A stretch of DNA of 64,000 bases. Source: Klebsiella indica (GTDB lineage Bacteria; Pseudomonadota; Gammaproteobacteria; Enterobacterales; Enterobacteriaceae). Each line of letters starts with the position of its first letter. The stretch's first letter is position 1. Shown here piece after piece: positions 59,212 through 64,000 of the stretch. Location: the NCBI RefSeq assembly GCF_005860775.1, contig NZ_VCHQ01000014.1, positions 62,001 through 126,000 of the forward strand, read 5' to 3'. Made by a program: the position numbers and the translations under genes. The notes below the pieces were generated by a model that saw only the letters and a list, made by a program, of their open reading frames with translations, did not search any database and had not been told where the DNA came from.

Positions 59212-59901
59212 TTATCCCGCCGCCTGCATGGTGGCCCACCAGGCGGCATCGGCTTCAACTTCCCCCTGCTCGTTGACGTGGGGGTAGGGCAGGCCTTTAC
59301 GTTTCGCGACCTTTGCCAGCACCGGATAGCCGCCTTCAAACAGCAGACGCTGCTGGTCTTCTTCCGGCAGCATGCTGTTCTCGCGCTGGTACATGCCGGC
59401 ATTTTGCCGCTGGCGCTGGGCTTCATACAGAATGAGCGCCGAGGCAACGGAGACGTTCAGCGACTGCACCATGCCAGTCATTGGGATAATGATGTCCTGA
59501 TCCGCCAGGTCTAACGCTTCCTGAGTGATACCCGTTTTCTCCTGACCCATCAGGATGCAGGTTGGACGGGTATAGTCGATTTCACGAAAATCAACGGCTT
59601 TATCAGAGAGATGAGTTGCGAGGATTTGCATCCCCTGACTTTTTAAATGGGCGACCGCATCGCCAATAGTTCGGTGGGTTTTGACCTGTACCCAACTGTT
59701 GCTGCCAGCCGCCGCGGAGGCCATGGTGCGCATACGGCTACCCGGCCAGATGGCGTGGACTTCATGCACGCCGACGGCGTCTGCGGTACGGATCACCGCA
59801 GAGACGTTATGAGGTTTGTGGACCTGCTCCATGCAGACCGTCAGATCAGGCTGACGTCTGGCGAGCATTTCACAAATACGCGCATAACGCTGTGGGTTCA
59901 T
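59212..59901 (-). CDS. trmH: tRNA (guanosine(18)-2'-O)-methyltransferase
   Basis: SPOUT-family methylase of G18 in tRNA, 229 residues as in E. coli. The catalytic arginine lies in VIRTADAVGVHE. SAM-knot motifs are LMGQEKTGI and IIPMTGMVQSLNVSVASALILYE. It lies between spoT and recG; the usual near-zero gap to spoT is enlarged here to 138 bp by an ERIC-like insertion that begins at its start codon. Confidence 0.97.
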   Translation of the reverse strand: MNPQRYARICEMLARRQPDLTVCMEQVHKPHNVSAVIRTADAVGVHEVHAIWPGSRMRTMASAAAGSNSWVQVKTHRTIGDAVAHLKSQGMQILATHLSDKAVDFREIDYTRPTCILMGQEKTGITQEALDLADQDIIIPMTGMVQSLNVSVASALILYEAQRQRQNAGMYQRENSMLPEEDQQRLLFEGGYPVLAKVAKRKGLPYPHVNEQGEVEADAAWWATMQAAG

Positions 59902-60035
59902 ATGCTCTTATCCTTCAAATTGCGTCGGCGTTGGTTGCGGGTGACTCGATTTATCGCCTCCCCCCTTCGGGGCAGTGTAAGCGCTGTTCAAAATGCGAAA
60001 GCGTTTCGGGAGGCAAGCAAAATGATTTTGTGTAT
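59901..60035. repeat. ERIC-like element in the spoT-trmH gap (degenerate)
   Basis: Left end TATGCTCTTATCCTTCAAATTGC and TCGGCGTTGGTTGC line up with ERIC TATACCCGTCATACTTCAAGTTGC and GTGCGTTGGCTTTC. The right end AAAATGATTTTGTGTAT matches the tail of the copy at 21038-21159. The centre has diverged and contains the hairpin GCCTCCCCCCTTCGGGGCAG. It fills nearly the whole gap between two operon genes that normally adjoin. Confidence 0.5.
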
Positions 60036-60039
60036 CAAG

Positions 60040-62160
60040 CTAGTTTCGGTTACGGGTGACTTTTATCACGTCCGGCATCACGCGGATCTTGCGCATAATA
60101 TTTGCCAGATGCACGCGGTCGCGCGCGGTGAGACGAATAAAGGCGCTGTATACGCGGCCATCTTTTTCTTCCGTATTCAGACTTTGAATATTGGAAGATG
60201 CGGTGTTGATCGCCGCAGTCAGGTTAGCCAGCGCGCCCTGGTGGTTGAACATATCCACCTTAATTTCGGTGATAAACTCCTGCGCCGTCTCTTTATCCCA
60301 CTCGACCGCCATAAATTTCTCCGGCTCTTTCTGATAGCCGCGAATATTACGACAGGACTCATGGTGGATAACCAGCCCTTTGCCGGGGCTGACGTGCGCA
60401 ATAATGGGGTCGCCGGGAATCGGGCGGCAGCATTTGGCAAACGTCAGCAGCACGCCATCTGCGCCTTTAATCGGCAGATGGTTGTGCCCCGCAGGCGCTG
60501 GTTGTGCCGGCACGGCGGGGGTTTGCCCTTGCTGCAGATTCCTTGCGACCACGACGCTCATGGCATTGCCGAGGCCGATTTCAGCCAGCAGATCGTCAAG
60601 GGTTGCCAGCTTGATGCGCTCAAGTTCATGCTGAATATTCTCTGGCGGAATTTCAGCCAGCTTACGACTGCCGCCAAGCGCGTGGTTGAGCAAGCGGCGT
60701 CCGAGGCTGACGGAGTCTTCGCGCTTGAGGTTTTTCAATAACTGGCGAATCTTGGCGCGTGCTTTCGAGCTGACGACAAAATTCAGCCACGCCGCGTTGG
60801 GACGCGCGCCAGGCGCGGTAATAATCTCTACCGTCTGACCGCTGGAGAGCGGCTGCGACAGCGGGTATGGCTGACGATCTACCCGTGCACCGACGCAGGC
60901 ATGGCCGATATCGGTATGCACCGCATAGGCGAAGTCTACCGGCGTAGCGCCAGTGGGCAGTTCAACAATGCGCCCTTCCGGGGTGAAAACGTAAATCTCA
61001 TCCGGGAACAGATCGGATTTCACGCTTTCAATGAATTCAAATGAACTACCGGCGCTCTGCTGGAGCTCCAGCAGGCTCTGCATCCAGCGCTGGGCGCGGA
61101 TTTGCGCGGTGGTGCTACTTTCGCCGCCGTGCTCTTTATAAGCCCAGTGCGCCGCAACCCCCATTTCCGCCATCTGGTCCATGTCCTCGGTACGAATTTG
61201 CACCTCAACCGGGACGCCGTGCGGGCCGATCATCGAAGTGTGCAAAGATTGATAGCCGTTCGCTTTCGGAATGGCGATATAGTCTTTAACGCGACCGGGA
61301 CGCGGCTTGTAAAGGCTGTGCATCTGACCCAGCACGCGATAGCAGGTGTCAGAGTCATGCACGATTACGCGGAAGGCGTAGATATCCATGATCGAGTGAA
61401 AACGCTGCTCTTTGAGCACCATCTTGCAGTAGATAGAGTATAAATGCTTTTCACGCCCGCTCACGCGACAGGGAATCCCCGCTTCCTGCAAACGCCCTTC
61501 GATCTCAGAGAGGATTTTTTGAATCATCTCTTTGCGGTTGCCGCGCGCCGCTTTAACCACCTCTTTAATGACGCGGTAGCGGTTAGGGTACAGCGCCTCA
61601 AAGCCCAGCTCTTCGAGCTCGGTTTTGATGTGATGGATACCTAAACGGTGCGCCAGGGGGCTATAGATTTCCAGCGTTTCGCGGGCGATACGACGACGTT
61701 TATCCGGGCGCAATGAACCCAGCGTGCGCATATTGTGGGTGCGGTCAGCGAGCTTGATAAGGATGACGCGGATATCCTGCACCATCGCCATAATCATTTT
61801 GCGAAAGTTTTCAGCCTGGGCCTCTTTCTTATCGCGAAATTTCAGCTTATCAAGCTTTGACACCCCCTCAACCAGTTCAGCAACGCTTTTCCCAAAAAGC
61901 TGCTCCATGTCCTGGTAGGTGGCGGGGGTATCCTCTATCACATCGTGCAGCAGGGCGGCCATGAGCGTTTCGTGGTCGAGTTTCATTTCGGCCAGAATAC
62001 AGGCTACCGCTACCGGGTGTGTGATATAGGGTTCACCGCTCGAACGTGTCTGACCCTCGTGAGCGTCACGTGCAACGAGATAAGCCTGCCGAAGACGTTT
62101 AATTTGCTCTTCCGGCAGGTAGTTTTGAATCAGCTGATTCAGGCTTTCAAACAGATACAA
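60040..62160 (-). CDS. spoT: Bifunctional (p)ppGpp synthase/hydrolase SpoT
   Basis: Controls the stringent-response alarmone, mainly by hydrolysis. Length is 706 residues (E. coli 702). The hydrolase HD motif is LLHDVIEDT (His72-Asp73). The synthetase domain (about 200-330) is weakly active in E. coli. A TGS domain (about 385-450, VFTPEGRIVELP) and a C-terminal ACT domain follow, ending TRNRN. It lies between rpoZ (18 bp upstream) and trmH. Confidence 0.98.
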   Translation of the reverse strand: MYLFESLNQLIQNYLPEEQIKRLRQAYLVARDAHEGQTRSSGEPYITHPVAVACILAEMKLDHETLMAALLHDVIEDTPATYQDMEQLFGKSVAELVEGVSKLDKLKFRDKKEAQAENFRKMIMAMVQDIRVILIKLADRTHNMRTLGSLRPDKRRRIARETLEIYSPLAHRLGIHHIKTELEELGFEALYPNRYRVIKEVVKAARGNRKEMIQKILSEIEGRLQEAGIPCRVSGREKHLYSIYCKMVLKEQRFHSIMDIYAFRVIVHDSDTCYRVLGQMHSLYKPRPGRVKDYIAIPKANGYQSLHTSMIGPHGVPVEVQIRTEDMDQMAEMGVAAHWAYKEHGGESSTTAQIRAQRWMQSLLELQQSAGSSFEFIESVKSDLFPDEIYVFTPEGRIVELPTGATPVDFAYAVHTDIGHACVGARVDRQPYPLSQPLSSGQTVEIITAPGARPNAAWLNFVVSSKARAKIRQLLKNLKREDSVSLGRRLLNHALGGSRKLAEIPPENIQHELERIKLATLDDLLAEIGLGNAMSVVVARNLQQGQTPAVPAQPAPAGHNHLPIKGADGVLLTFAKCCRPIPGDPIIAHVSPGKGLVIHHESCRNIRGYQKEPEKFMAVEWDKETAQEFITEIKVDMFNHQGALANLTAAINTASSNIQSLNTEEKDGRVYSAFIRLTARDRVHLANIMRKIRVMPDVIKVTRNRN

Positions 62161-62178
62161 GGGCGACCCGCTGTGTGA

Positions 62179-62454
62179 TTAACGACGACCTTCAGCAATA
62201 GCGGTAACGGCTTGTAATTCAGCGGCTTCCTGCTCTTGCTGTTCCTGGCGCTCACGAACGTCGAGGATCTTGTTGTTGATCAGACCTTCTTCGATTTCGC
62301 GCAGTGCGATTACGGTAGTTTTATCGTTTTCTTCCGGTACGAGCGGATCCTTTCCGCCTACCTGCATCTGACGAGCGCGACGCGCGGCGACCAGTACCAG
62401 GTCAAAACGGTTACCAATTTTCTCTACAGCGTCCTGAACAGTTACGCGTGCCAT
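62179..62454 (-). CDS. rpoZ: RNA polymerase omega subunit
   Basis: A 91-residue subunit that aids beta' folding and forms a ppGpp site with it. The N-terminus [28 protein letters not shown] is nearly invariant across enterobacteria. It lies between gmk (54 bp upstream) and spoT. Confidence 0.99.
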   Translation of the reverse strand: MARVTVQDAVEKIGNRFDLVLVAARRARQMQVGGKDPLVPEENDKTTVIALREIEEGLINNKILDVRERQEQQEQEAAELQAVTAIAEGRR

Positions 62455-62508
62455 ACTTAAAATGCTCCACAGGTGAAGAAATGACTGGGCATGATACTGA
62501 AAGTGGGT

Positions 62509-64000
<1,492 letters not shown>

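Overview
The window is chromosomal DNA of an enterobacterium, most likely of the Klebsiella/Raoultella group. The housekeeping proteins match their E. coli counterparts almost residue for residue. The LPS-core block carries the Klebsiella-type set (WabN-, WabG-, WabH- and WaaE-like enzymes next to coaD) rather than the E. coli waaQGPBIJ operon. Almost all of the sequence is coding. I see one tRNA gene (selC), several ERIC-type repeats, one MITE-like repeat, and no rRNA, CRISPR array, insertion sequence, integrase or phage gene.

Layout. 1-3390: an RND efflux pump (permease cut by the left edge, plus its lipoprotein adaptor), transcribed leftward. 3391-8059: an ERIC repeat, a Fur-like palindrome, a broken GNAT acetyltransferase, nlpA, an EamA transporter, and a metallo-hydrolase paired with a DJ-1/AraC regulator. 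8060-11054: an AT-rich gap with a MITE-like repeat, followed by an overlapping glycosyltransferase/O-antigen ligase (waaL-like) pair. 11072-19405: a probable catabolic module with a MocR regulator divergent from a complete peptide-type ABC importer and an amidase. 19687-19781: selC. 20126-31036: cysE-gpsA-secB-grxC-yibN, gpmI-envC-yibQ, a WaaE-like glycosyltransferase, tdh-kbl. 31479-42641: the LPS inner/outer core block hldD-waaF-waaC, wabN (reverse strand), waaQ-wabG-wabH-GT2, waaA-waaE-coaD. 42760-46012: yicH and xanP. 46446-57072: glpK-glpF, zapB, sbp, cdh, an SLC13-type transporter, tpiA, yiiQ, yiiR, fpr, glpX. 57126-64000: recG-trmH-spoT-rpoZ-gmk and the start of ligB.

The genes are ordinary one by one, but their order is not that of E. 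coli K-12. The glycerol/sulfate-binding segment looks circularly permuted: zapB is joined to sbp, glpX is cut away from glpFK, and the whole block sits between xanP and recG where gltS would be. The cysE-coaD block lies inverted between yicH and selC. The O-antigen ligase that usually belongs inside the core cluster is absent there and lies about 20 kb away in low-GC DNA. A JUMPstart-like element sits with no operon downstream of it. These rearrangements, the MocR-importer-amidase module and the off-cluster ligase pair are the points most worth following up. Comparisons with E. coli and Klebsiella are from memory; no database search was run.
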